Shown piece after piece: positions 1 to 12,423 of a DNA stretch of 64,000 nucleotides (its first letter is position 1; every line of letters starts with the position of its first letter). The position numbers and the translations under genes are program-made. The stretch comes from Streptomyces sp. CG4 (GTDB taxonomy: Bacteria > Actinomycetota > Actinomycetes > Streptomycetales > Streptomycetaceae), in contig NZ_CP163525.1 in NCBI RefSeq assembly GCF_041080655.1, positions 7,068,001 through 7,132,000 of the forward strand, written 5' to 3'. Under the pieces are notes generated by a model, which made no database searches, had not been told where the DNA came from, and saw only the letters and a list, made by a program, of their open reading frames with translations.

Positions 1-917
1 GCGTCGCGGTACGCCTGCTCGGCTGCGGCGGCCGGGTCGCCCGGGTTGGTCCAACCGTGCACGTCGGCGCGGATCAGCGCGCCGGTCCACTCGCGGAAGG
101 GGTTGCGATGGCGGGCGGTGTGCGGGGGTTCGATGCCGCTGAGGAGGTTGCGGCAGGCGACGCGTTCGGCGGTGAAGGTACGGCCGGGCGGGAGTTCGTC
201 CAGCCAGAGCCGGGCCACGTCGGCGGTGCTGAAGGTCCTTCCGTGCCGACGCAGGAGCAGGAGGTTCAGGAGGGGGTAGTTCAGGTCGTCGTCCTCGGGC
301 ATGCCGTCGATGTTCTCGGCGAGGGAGGTGGAGGCGGAACGACGGTTCCAGGGGTGCGCGGCGAGGAGGTCCGCCGGGACGCCGACGGCCGTGAAGTAGG
401 TGGTGAGGGGCCAGTTGCCGGCGGCTCGGGCGAGGGCGCGGATGGCGTCGAGGGGGAGGTTTTCGACGGGCTTGCCGAGGAGACAGCCGATGGCCCGGCC
501 CAGCCAGGCGGCTTCGAGGGCGGCCGGGGTGGGGGCCGGCGCGGGGGTCTGGTCGCTCGCCCGCGCTTGCGGGGTGCCGGTTTCGGCGGGACGGGCGCCG
601 CCCCGGCGGCACGAGTGCCCGCGGCCACCCGGGCCGGGCCAGTCCGTGCACAGGGACTTGATCCGCTCCAGGCCCGTCGGCTCGTCCTCGGACAGCGCGC
701 TGGGCAGGTCGGCCAGTTCGTCGAGCAGGTCCTCCGCGAGGAGACGCAGATAGCGGGATGCCCGGTGCGGGGACGCTCCCGCACGGGCCGGCGCGTCCGG
801 GCCGCCCGCCGCTCGCCAGCGCGCCTCGATCGCCGACGGCGACCGGCCGTCCAGGCGGGCCTGGCGGAGTTCGTGGCCCAGCAGGTCCTCCGGCTGGACC
901 CAGGTCAGTCGGAGCAT
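1..917 (-). CDS. ADP-ribosylglycohydrolase family protein, C-terminus beyond window edge
   Basis: Leftward frame open from an ATG at 917 to the window edge (about 305 codons visible). After a poorly conserved N-terminal 130 residues it shows the ADP-ribosylglycohydrolase (ARH/DraG) core: GRAIGCLLGKPVENLPL, then the acidic metal-binding stretch MPEDDDLNY. Family members hydrolyse ADP-ribose from proteins or small molecules with two divalent metals; the substrate here cannot be read. A GGAGG lies 6 nt before the ATG, and the start lies 13 nt inside the preceding ADP-ribosylglycohydrolase gene, so translation is probably coupled. The C-terminal metal motif lies outside the window. Confidence 0.75.
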   Translation of the reverse strand, partial: MLRLTWVQPEDLLGHELRQARLDGRSPSAIEARWRAAGGPDAPARAGASPHRASRYLRLLAEDLLDELADLPSALSEDEPTGLERIKSLCTDWPGPGGRGHSCRRGGARPAETGTPQARASDQTPAPAPTPAALEAAWLGRAIGCLLGKPVENLPLDAIRALARAAGNWPLTTYFTAVGVPADLLAAHPWNRRSASTSLAENIDGMPEDDDLNYPLLNLLLLRRHGRTFSTADVARLWLDELPPGRTFTAERVACRNLLSGIEPPHTARHRNPFREWTGALIRADVHGWTNPGDPAAAAEQAYRD

Positions 918-2026
918 GCGCAGCCTCCGTGTGCCGCGAAGGCCCGCTCGTGCGCCCGGCGCCGGCGCACAAAGCGCCCGAAGATCTCCCGCGTGACCTC
1001 GTTGAGTGTCCGGGCCGTCGCCCACAGGTCGAGACGGCTCGCCCCGGCCACCGTCTTCGCCCGGTCCCGCGGGACGGGCGAGCCCAGGGCGCCCGCGAGG
1101 GCACCGGCCATCGTGGCGATCGAGGCGCAGTCGCGGCCGTAGTTGACCGCGCCGAGGACGGCATGCCGGTTGCCGCCGCCGGAGACCGGCAACAGGCCGA
1201 GCGCGATGGGCAGTTCCTCGACCGCGCGCAGCCGGGAGGAGCGGCGCGCGGCCGGCGCGGGCGCGCGGTGGTCGGGGCCGACGGTGTCGTACGGGGCCAC
1301 CGCCGCGCGCAGGGGTCGGAGCGCCGACTCGAAGTCCCGGTGAACACGGGCCACTTCGCAGACGTTCTCGATCGCCTCGCGCGTACCGTCCTTCGCCAGT
1401 GTCGGGCAGACGGTGACGACCGAATCCGGGGTCGCCCCCGGTGCCGTCGCGGCGGCAACAGCCGAGGCAGGGACACCGGCCGCCTCACGGCCGTACGACG
1501 ACTGGTGCGCACCGGCGATGTCCGGCGCCTCGGCGTAGGCGGCGGCCGGGTTGGCCGCGTCGACCAGGCCGACGGGGGTCATGTACATCGCCGCGCCACA
1601 GTTGATGATGTTGCCGACGCCCGCCTCCCGGGGGTTGGTCATCAGGTCCGGGACCAGGTGGCCGTCGACCGCATACGCGTCGAGGTGGTCGCGGACGCGG
1701 GCATGGACCGGTACCAGCGCGTGGGTCGTCAAGGTGTCGTCGGTGACGTGGCCGTCGCCCTTCCGGTACGGGGCGATGGGGCGCGCGGTGCGCCGGGCGT
1801 CACCGTGCCGGGGGCCGACGACGCCGTGGACGCGGCCGCCGTGGCGCTCGGCGATCCGCTCGGGGCCGTACCCCTCGACGGGACCGCCGAGGGCGTCGCC
1901 GACGGCGGCTCCGACCAGGGCGCCGATGATCCGTTCGGCGAGTCCACAAGGGGCTGTCCCGGCGCTTTGTTCCTCTTCGGGGCCTGCGGGGCATTCAGGC
2001 TCTGTGGGCGTCATGCCCCGAATCAT
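905..2026 (-). CDS. ADP-ribosylglycohydrolase family protein
   Basis: 373 residues. It shows both metal-site halves of the ARH fold: VTDDTLTTHALV near residue 95 (TDD motif) and NYGRDCASIATMAGALAGAL near 300. The N-terminal GALVGAAVGDALGGPVEGYG is typical of the family. Probable enzyme removing ADP-ribose or a related N-glycosidic group; cytoplasmic, no signal peptide. Its ATG overlaps the stop of the upstream gene by 4 nt (ATGA), with AGGAGG immediately before it. An ATG at 2014 is an alternative start. It is the middle member of three consecutive family genes. Confidence 0.8.
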   Translation of the reverse strand: MIRGMTPTEPECPAGPEEEQSAGTAPCGLAERIIGALVGAAVGDALGGPVEGYGPERIAERHGGRVHGVVGPRHGDARRTARPIAPYRKGDGHVTDDTLTTHALVPVHARVRDHLDAYAVDGHLVPDLMTNPREAGVGNIINCGAAMYMTPVGLVDAANPAAAYAEAPDIAGAHQSSYGREAAGVPASAVAAATAPGATPDSVVTVCPTLAKDGTREAIENVCEVARVHRDFESALRPLRAAVAPYDTVGPDHRAPAPAARRSSRLRAVEELPIALGLLPVSGGGNRHAVLGAVNYGRDCASIATMAGALAGALGSPVPRDRAKTVAGASRLDLWATARTLNEVTREIFGRFVRRRRAHERAFAAHGGCACSD

Positions 2027-2895
2027 CCTCCTGGGCGGGCCGGTTGTGCGGCTTCCAGGAGCCCGGCGAGTTCCACCAGGTCGGTGCCGGCGAGGCGGAG
2101 AAGGGCGCAGCCCGACAGAGTGCGGCAGGCGTCCCGCCAGGTCTGCGGGACAGCCGCGCCGCCGCCCAGGGCTCCGGTGAGGGCGCCCGCGAGGGCGGGG
2201 GCGGAGTCGGCCACCCGGGACAGGCAGTCGGCGGCGGGTACGGCCTCGGCGATACGACCGTCGGCGGCGGGTACGGCCAGGGCGACCGGGACGGTCTCGG
2301 CGGCGGCGGTGCCGTAGCTGTGGACATGGTCGACGATCCGGTGCTCCAGGAGCGGGACGAGGGCGAAGGCGGACTCGCCGTCCTCGGCGAGGGCGAGCGC
2401 GTGGCGGGCGTTGCGGCCGATCTCCGTGTCGGCCGGGAGTTCGGCGAGCGCGGCGGTCACGCAGGTGTCCGGGCCGGCGTCGGCGAGGGCGAGGGCCGGC
2501 GCCGCGGCCATGGCGCGGGCGCCGTGCACACCGTCGCCGTCCTGGGTGTAGCGGGCATCGAACTCGGCGAACTCGGCGAGCGCGGCGGCGCGTTCGGGGT
2601 CGCCGGGGTGGGCGACGGCGAGGACGCAGGCGCGGATGCAGGCGGCGTCGTCGAAGGAGTGCGGGTTGTCGTGGCCGGTGGCGGGCGGGCGCAGGCCGGT
2701 GGCGAGGTTGCCGAGGCCGGCGCGGACGGAGAGACGGGCGCGCAGGGGGAAAACGGCGGACCCGGTCTCGGGCGCGCGGTCCGCCGCCGCGGCAACCTCC
2801 GCGGCCACGGCGGTCCAGGTGAGGTCGATGGCGGCACGGGTGCGGCGCTCCCGGCTGAGGTCGCCGAGGACGTCGTCGTCACCGGCCCGCAGCAC
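2023..2895 (-). CDS. ADP-ribosylglycohydrolase family protein, start uncertain
   Basis: 290 residues from a GTG at 2895. The C-terminal half is a recognisable ARH domain: an HSFDDAACIRA acidic pair near residue 100, then VADSAPALAGALTGALGG near 235 and WRDACRTLSGCALLRLAGTDL. The frame stays open 5' of 2895 to a stop near 3000. The upstream residues SSDAEWAAFAAEGVLRAG look like conserved protein, but the only other start codon there is a CTG at 2946, so the true start may be a rare CTG. First gene of the three-gene run. Confidence 0.7.
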   Translation of the reverse strand: MLRAGDDDVLGDLSRERRTRAAIDLTWTAVAAEVAAAADRAPETGSAVFPLRARLSVRAGLGNLATGLRPPATGHDNPHSFDDAACIRACVLAVAHPGDPERAAALAEFAEFDARYTQDGDGVHGARAMAAAPALALADAGPDTCVTAALAELPADTEIGRNARHALALAEDGESAFALVPLLEHRIVDHVHSYGTAAAETVPVALAVPAADGRIAEAVPAADCLSRVADSAPALAGALTGALGGGAAVPQTWRDACRTLSGCALLRLAGTDLVELAGLLEAAQPARPGG

Positions 2896-3185
2896 CCCCT
2901 CCGCGGCGAAAGCCGCCCACTCGGCGTCAGAAGATCGCGTACTCAGTGTCGTCCGTACTGCAGCGGTGGGCGGCCTCCTTCAGCGGGGCGCTTTGCGGAT
3001 GTGTGCCACGGTCTCCCGCCGCGCGAGCTCCTCCGGGGTCGCATCACCCGCTTGGCATCTGAGCGAAATCACTCCTAGATGAGCAAAGTTGGTAAAGCTG
3101 CAGGTTAGCCCAGCCTTTCCTTGCTGGCGAGCTGGGCCGAATGGGCGTAGGTTCTGTGTTGTCGAAAAGTAGAACTCGTCCAAAG

Positions 3186-3204
3186 TTAGCTTTGGCTAAG
3201 CTAT
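3186..3204 (+). promoter_or_regulatory. iron-box-like (DtxR/IdeR/DmdR) palindrome
   Basis: TTAGCTTTGGCTAAGCTAT, with the perfect half-sites TTAGC-N4-GCTAA, matches about 15 of 19 positions of the actinobacterial iron box TTAGGTTAGGCTAACCTAA. It lies 12 nt before the ATG of the VIT transporter. A weaker relative (AGGTTAGCC, about 3103-3111) lies upstream. The regulator is inferred, not shown. Confidence 0.5.
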
Positions 3205-3216
3205 CCAGGGGTCCGC

Positions 3217-3948
3217 ATGGCCGTCATAGAAACCCGGGCCGCGCTGCACGAGGCGCATCGGGACAACCACACGCACCGCGACGTCAACGGCGGCTGGCTG
3301 CGCCCCGCCGTCTTCGGTGCCATGGACGGCCTCGTCTCCAACCTCGCCCTGATGACCGGTGTGGCCGGCGGGGCCGTGAGTCAGCAGACCATTGTGATCA
3401 CCGGCCTCGCGGGGCTCGCCGCCGGTGCCTTCTCCATGGCGGCCGGTGAGTACACCTCCGTCGCCTCCCAGCGGGAGCTGGTCGAGGCCGAGCTGGATGT
3501 CGAGCGCCGTGAGCTGCGCAAGCACCCGCAGGACGAGGAGGACGAGCTCGCCGCGCTGTACGTCGCCCGCGGGGTGGAGCCCGACCTGGCCCGTGAGGTG
3601 GCGCGACAGCTGTCCAAGGATCCCGAGCAGGCGCTGGAGATACACGCCCGGGAGGAACTGGGGATCGACCCGGGCGACCTCCCGTCGCCGCTGGTCGCCG
3701 CCGTGTCGTCGTTCGGCTCCTTCGCCCTCGGCGCCCTGCTGCCCGTGCTGCCGTATCTGCTCGGCGCGACGGTGCTCTGGCCTGCCGTGCTGCTCGCCCT
3801 CGCCGGGCTCTTCGGCTGTGGTGCGGTCGTGGCCAAGGTGACCGCGCGCAGCTGGTGGTACAGCGGCCTCAGGCAGCTTGTGCTGGGCGGTGCCGCGGCC
3901 GGTGTGACGTACGCCCTGGGCAGCCTGTTCGGAACGGTCGTAGGATAG
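3217..3948 (+). CDS. VIT/CCC1-family Fe2+/Mn2+ transporter
   Basis: 243 residues. The N-terminal RPAVFGAMDGLVSNLALMTGVAGG is the signature first membrane helix of the VIT1/CCC1 family; GAFSMAAGEYTSVASQRE follows as the second. A charged cytosolic helical domain (about 85-150, metal-binding in the family) comes next, then two or three C-terminal hydrophobic segments (165-243). The family exports or stores ferrous iron or manganese. The start has AGGGG 6 nt upstream. The operator-like palindrome just before the gene suggests metal-dependent control. Confidence 0.88.
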   Translation: MAVIETRAALHEAHRDNHTHRDVNGGWLRPAVFGAMDGLVSNLALMTGVAGGAVSQQTIVITGLAGLAAGAFSMAAGEYTSVASQRELVEAELDVERRELRKHPQDEEDELAALYVARGVEPDLAREVARQLSKDPEQALEIHAREELGIDPGDLPSPLVAAVSSFGSFALGALLPVLPYLLGATVLWPAVLLALAGLFGCGAVVAKVTARSWWYSGLRQLVLGGAAAGVTYALGSLFGTVVG

Positions 3949-3955
3949 CGCCGCC

Positions 3956-3985
3956 GGTACCTATGCGTTGGGCCGCATAAGTACC
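3956..3985 (+). terminator. hairpin after VIT transporter gene
   Basis: GGTAC-C-TATGCG, 6-nt loop, CGCATA-A-GTACC: an 11-bp paired stem with one mismatch, starting 8 nt after the stop codon. No T-tract follows, as is usual in Streptomyces. Confidence 0.5.
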
Positions 3986-4172
3986 CGCCATCGCCCGTTA
4001 CTCGCTGGTTTCGACCGCGTGACCACCGGGCATGAGCCGTAAGCGCCGCATGCAATGACGCCTGCCGCACCCCCGCGGGGTGAGTGAAGACGCTCCCCTC
4101 GTCCTCTGGGCCGCCGGACGCCGATCCGATCGATCTTGTCCGCAACGGTCCCTTTCACGCGTTCGCCGCCAC

Positions 4173-4306
4173 GCGCGGCACCCCGCCGTCATCGTGCGGC
4201 ACGACCGCCGCCACCGTGTGGCATCACAGCCGACACGCGCGGCACCACTGCCGTCTCGTGCGGCAGTCGCCGCCCTGTGCGGCACCCCGCCGCCACCGTG
4301 CGGCAC
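4173..4306 (+). repeat. seven-copy ~21-bp repeat array with GTGCGGCAC core
   Basis: The 9-mer GTGCGGCAC, or a one- to two-base variant, starts at 4173, 4194, 4216, 4237, 4258, 4277 and 4298, with spacings 21, 22, 21, 21, 19 and 21. The core is a palindrome around a central base (GTGC-N-GCAC). The linkers share GCCGYCACC-like sequence. It lies in the 519-nt gap between the VIT gene and gltB. The uneven spacing would break a reading frame, so it does not look coding. Confidence 0.75.
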
Positions 4307-4376
4307 CTTGGCCACGGACCCTGTGGCGTCCGCATGTTGGAACGGAGTATCCGCTTCCCGAGAACCGCTCCATCAT

Positions 4377-4392
4377 GTAACCTGCACGAAAT
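4377..4392 (+). promoter_or_regulatory. GlnR-box-like site upstream of gltB
   Basis: GTAAC-CTGCAC-GAAAT fits the actinobacterial GlnR half-site GTnAC-N6-GAAAC with one mismatch. It lies 76 nt before the gltB start. This is consistent with nitrogen control of glutamate synthase but is inferred from sequence only. Confidence 0.45.
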
Positions 4393-4467
4393 TTTGAGAC
4401 TCACGCAGAGGGCCAACGTCGTCCCTCGGCACCTGCCACATGCCACATGACGACGACGGGAGAGCCG

Positions 4468-9052
<4,585 letters not shown>

Positions 9053-9060
<8 letters not shown>

Positions 9061-10516
9061 CCCGAAGGGCTTCCTGAACCACGGCCGCGAGGTCGCCCGG
9101 ACCCGTCCCGTCGGTGAGCGCGTCAAGGACTGGAACGAGGTCTACGTCCCCGGCTCCCTGCTGCCGATCATCAGCAAGCAGGCCAGCCGCTGCATGGACT
9201 GCGGCATCCCGTTCTGCCACAACGGCTGTCCGCTCGGAAACCTGATCCCCGAGTGGAACGACTACGCCTACCGCGAGGACTGGGGCGCCGCCTCCGAGCG
9301 TCTGCACGCGACCAACAACTTCCCGGAGTTCACGGGCCGGCTGTGCCCCGCTCCCTGCGAGTCGGCGTGTGTGCTCGGCATCAACCAGCCGCCGGTCACC
9401 ATCAAGAACGTCGAGGTCTCGATCATCGACAAGGCGTGGGACGCGGGCACCGTCGCCCCGCAGGCCCCCGAGCGCCTGTCCGGCAAGACCGTCGCGGTCA
9501 TCGGCTCGGGTCCGGCGGGCCTCGCCGCCGCCCAGCAGCTGACCCGGGCCGGCCACACGGTCGCCGTCTACGAGCGCGCCGACCGCGTCGGCGGCCTGCT
9601 CCGCTACGGCATCCCCGAGTTCAAGATGGAGAAGCGGCACATCAACCGCCGTATCGAGCAGATGCGCGCGGAGGGCACCCGCTTCCGCACCGGTATCGAG
9701 ATCGGCCGCGACCTCAAGGCGTCCGACCTGAAGAAGCGGTACGACGCGGTCGTCATCGCCGCCGGTGCGACCACGGCCCGCGATCTCCCGGTCCCCGGCC
9801 GCGAGCTCAAGGGCATCTACCAGGCGATGGAGTACCTGCCGCTGGCCAACAAGGTCCAGGAGGGCGACTACGTCACCGCCCCGATCTCGGCCGAGGGCAA
9901 GCACGTCGTCGTCATCGGCGGCGGCGACACCGGCGCGGACTGCGTGGGCACCGCCCACCGCCAGGGCGCGGCCTCCGTCACCCAGCTGGAGATCATGCCC
10001 CGCCCGAACGACGAGCGGCACCCGACCAGCCAGCCCTGGCCGACCTTCCCGATCCTCTACAAGGTCACCTCGGCCCACGAGGAGGGCGGCGAGCGGATCT
10101 ACTCCGCCTCCACCACCCACTTCGAGGGCGACGAGGACGGCAACGTGCAGTGGCTGCACCTGGCCGAAGTGGAGTTCGTCGACGGCAAGTTGACGTCCAA
10201 GCCGGGCACCGAGCGCAAGATCCCCGCCCAGCTGGTCACCCTCGCCATGGGCTTCACCGGCACCGACCGCGAGAACGGCCTGGTGGACCAGTTTGGTCTA
10301 GACCTCGACGAACGCGGTAACATCGCCCGCGACGCCGACTTCCAGACCAACGTGCCGGGTGTGTTCGTCGCCGGTGACGCCGGCCGCGGCCAGTCCCTGA
10401 TCGTGTGGGCGATCGCGGAGGGCCGCTCGGCCGCCCGCGGTGTCGACCGGTTCCTGACCGGTGCCAGCGACCTGCCGGCCCCGATCCGCCCGACCGACCG
10501 TTCCCTGGCGGTCTGA
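9053..10516 (+). CDS. gltD: glutamate synthase small subunit
   Basis: 487 residues; starts inside the gltB stop region, so translationally coupled. The N-terminal cysteine clusters CMDCGIPFCHNGCP and CPAPCESAC are the 4Fe-4S ligands carrying electrons to GltB. VIGSGPAGLAAAQQL (about 147) is the FAD-binding site, and VVIGGGDTGADCVG (about 285) binds NADPH. The C-terminal GVFVAGDAGRGQSLIVWAIAEG closes the FAD site. It oxidises NADPH and feeds electrons through the clusters to GltB FMN. Length is normal. Confidence 0.97.
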
Positions 10517-10563
10517 CGGCACCCCTGAAACGTCCCGTACAACGGCGTACGGAACACTGACGG

Positions 10564-10602
10564 CGCCTGCCCCCTGTCCCCGACCGGACGCCTGGGCAGG
10601 CG
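10564..10602 (+). terminator. hairpin downstream of gltBD
   Basis: CGCCTGCCC at 10564-10572 pairs perfectly with GGGCAGGCG at 10594-10602. A smaller hairpin CCGTAC-AACGGC-GTACGG lies just before it. Probable 3' end of the gltBD transcript. Confidence 0.5.
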
Positions 10603-10634
10603 TCGTTGCATGTCCGCACCGTCGAGGGGGAACC

Positions 10635-11360
10635 ATGGCCGCGATCAGCCTGCGCAAGGTGGAGGAGACCGCGCCCGCGCTGGTCAGCCTGTACAAGAGC
10701 GCCGGGGTGTCGCTCACCCGGCACGGCCTGGACGGGCTGCGCGCCGCCGTCTATCTCGTGGTCGACCACTCCGGCTCGATGAGGCCGTACTACCAGGACG
10801 GCAGCGTGCAGACGCTCGCCGACCGGGTGCTGGGCCTGTCCGCGCACCTGGACGACGACGGACGGGTGCCGGCGGTGTTCTTCTCCACGGACGTCGACGC
10901 GGTCACCGACATCGCCCTCGACCGGCACGAGGGCGCCGTCGAGCGGATCGTGGCCGGGCTCGGCCACATGGGCAAGACCAGCTACCACCTGGCGATGGAC
11001 GCCGTCATCGACCACTACCTGGACAGCGGCGCCACCGCCCCCGCCCTGGTCGTCTTCCAGACCGACGGCGGCCCGGTCAACAAGCTCGCCGCCGAACGCT
11101 ATCTGTGCAAGGCGGCCCGGCTGCCGCTGTTCTGGCAGTTCGTCGGCTTCGGCGACCCGGGAAGCCGGCAGTTCGAGTTCCTGCGGAAACTGGACGAGCT
11201 GGCCGTACCGGGCAAGCGGATCGTGGACAACGCGGGCTTCTTCCACGCCGGCCAGGACCCGCGGCGCGTCTCCGACGCCGAGCTGTACGACCGGCTCGTC
11301 GGCGAGTTCCCCCAGTGGCTGGCGGCCGCGCGCGCCGCCGGCATCGTACGGCCCGCATGA
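10635..11360 (+). CDS. von Willebrand factor A domain protein (TerY/TerF-like)
   Basis: 241 residues from the ATG at 10635, preceded by GAGGGGGAA. Almost the whole protein is a single VWA fold: YLVVDHSGSMRPYY (about 36-49) carries the MIDAS metal motif DxSxS, with GKTSYH and FQTDGGP as the other metal loops. VWA proteins of this type accompany tellurite-resistance (Ter) proteins and act in protein-protein contacts; no Ter gene is next to it here. N-terminal SLRKVEETAPALVSLYKSAGVSL is typical of the group. No signal peptide. Confidence 0.8.
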   Translation: MAAISLRKVEETAPALVSLYKSAGVSLTRHGLDGLRAAVYLVVDHSGSMRPYYQDGSVQTLADRVLGLSAHLDDDGRVPAVFFSTDVDAVTDIALDRHEGAVERIVAGLGHMGKTSYHLAMDAVIDHYLDSGATAPALVVFQTDGGPVNKLAAERYLCKAARLPLFWQFVGFGDPGSRQFEFLRKLDELAVPGKRIVDNAGFFHAGQDPRRVSDAELYDRLVGEFPQWLAAARAAGIVRPA

Positions 11361-11424
11361 GCCACGCCCTGGCGTCGATCCGCTTGAACCGCTCGCAGAT
11401 GAGGGCTGGTTCGAGAGCAACCGC

Positions 11425-12423
11425 TCAAGGGCCCGTCGGTCCTTTGAGCGCGTCCCCCAGAAAGAGCTCCCGGCACTCCTCGGGCGTGCCCCACGCCGTC
11501 CGCAGGGCGCGGGCCTTGGTCAGCCACAGGGACAGGTCGTACTCCGCGGTGTAGCCGATCGCGCCGTGCAGCTGCAGCGCCGCACGGGCCGCGCCGTACG
11601 CCGCCTCGCACGCCTTGAGCTTGGCGGCGGCCACCTCGGCGGGGCGGAGGGATATCGCCGCGCCGAGGACCAGGGGGCGGGCGAACTCCAGGGCCGTCGT
11701 GGCGTCGGCGAGGCGGTGTTTGACCGCCTGGAAGGAGCCGATGGGGACGCCGAACTGGGTGCGCTGCCGGACGTGGGCGACCGTGCGGTCGAGGAGCGCG
11801 AGTCCGACGCCGAGGGCCTGGGCGGCCGTGGCCAGACGGGCCCAGGTGAGGGCGAGGCCGTACCGGGGGTGGCGGGTGAGGAGTTCGCCGTCCGGAGTGA
11901 GCGGGGTGAGGCGGCGGGCGGGGTCGAGGGAGCGGCGCACCGGGCCGGTGGCGGACGCCAGACGCAGGCCGCCGTCGGGGGCGAGGGCGAGGCGGAGGGC
12001 GGCCGCGTCGGCGTCCAGGGCGAGGGGAGCGGCGCCGGCGCCGAAGGCGGGTCCGGCGGGTGCCGCCACGGTCACGAGGTCCGTACCGGCCAGGAGCCCC
12101 GGCAGGAACCGCTTCGAGAGCGGGGGGCCGGCAAGGAGTATCGCCGCCGCAACCGTCTCCACCAGCGGGCCCGGCACCGCATGCCGCCCCAACTCCATGA
12201 AGGCCAGCGCCAGTTCCACCGGATGCGGCCCCAGCCCGCCGTGCTCCTCCGGCACCGCCAGGCCGAACACCCCCGCCTCGGCGAGACGGCGCCACAGTGC
12301 CCGCCCGCGCGCATGGTCACCGTCGCTCCAGTCCCGGATCACCGCCGGGGCGTCCGCGGCCGACAGCATCCCGTGCAGCGACTCGGTGAAGGCGCGCTGT
12401 TCGGCGTCGAGCAGGAAGCGCAT
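11425..12423 (-). CDS. acyl-CoA dehydrogenase, small-subunit type (steroid HIP pathway)
   Basis: 332 residues; ATG at 12423 overlaps the stop of the partner gene by one base (TGATG). Acyl-CoA dehydrogenase fold: LAEAGVFGLAVPEEHGGLG in the N-terminal helical domain, RTQFGVPIGSFQAVKHRLAD and LQLHGAIGYTAEYDLSLWL in the C-terminal flavin-contacting part. The middle beta-domain is short and degenerate. It resembles one half of the heteromeric FadE pairs used in steroid side-chain and ring degradation, which bind one FAD per dimer. Pairing with the adjacent gene is inferred. Confidence 0.85.
   Translation of the reverse strand: MRFLLDAEQRAFTESLHGMLSAADAPAVIRDWSDGDHARGRALWRRLAEAGVFGLAVPEEHGGLGPHPVELALAFMELGRHAVPGPLVETVAAAILLAGPPLSKRFLPGLLAGTDLVTVAAPAGPAFGAGAAPLALDADAAALRLALAPDGGLRLASATGPVRRSLDPARRLTPLTPDGELLTRHPRYGLALTWARLATAAQALGVGLALLDRTVAHVRQRTQFGVPIGSFQAVKHRLADATTALEFARPLVLGAAISLRPAEVAAAKLKACEAAYGAARAALQLHGAIGYTAEYDLSLWLTKARALRTAWGTPEECRELFLGDALKGPTGP

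Noticed and set aside
4173..4306. CRISPR array
   Set aside because: Repeats of 9 bp with ~12-bp similar linkers, degenerate and without cas genes; not a CRISPR.
4084..4450. Overlapping short open frames through the 21-bp array
   Set aside because: Low-complexity translations, and the 22- and 19-nt spacings break any repeated peptide; not coding.
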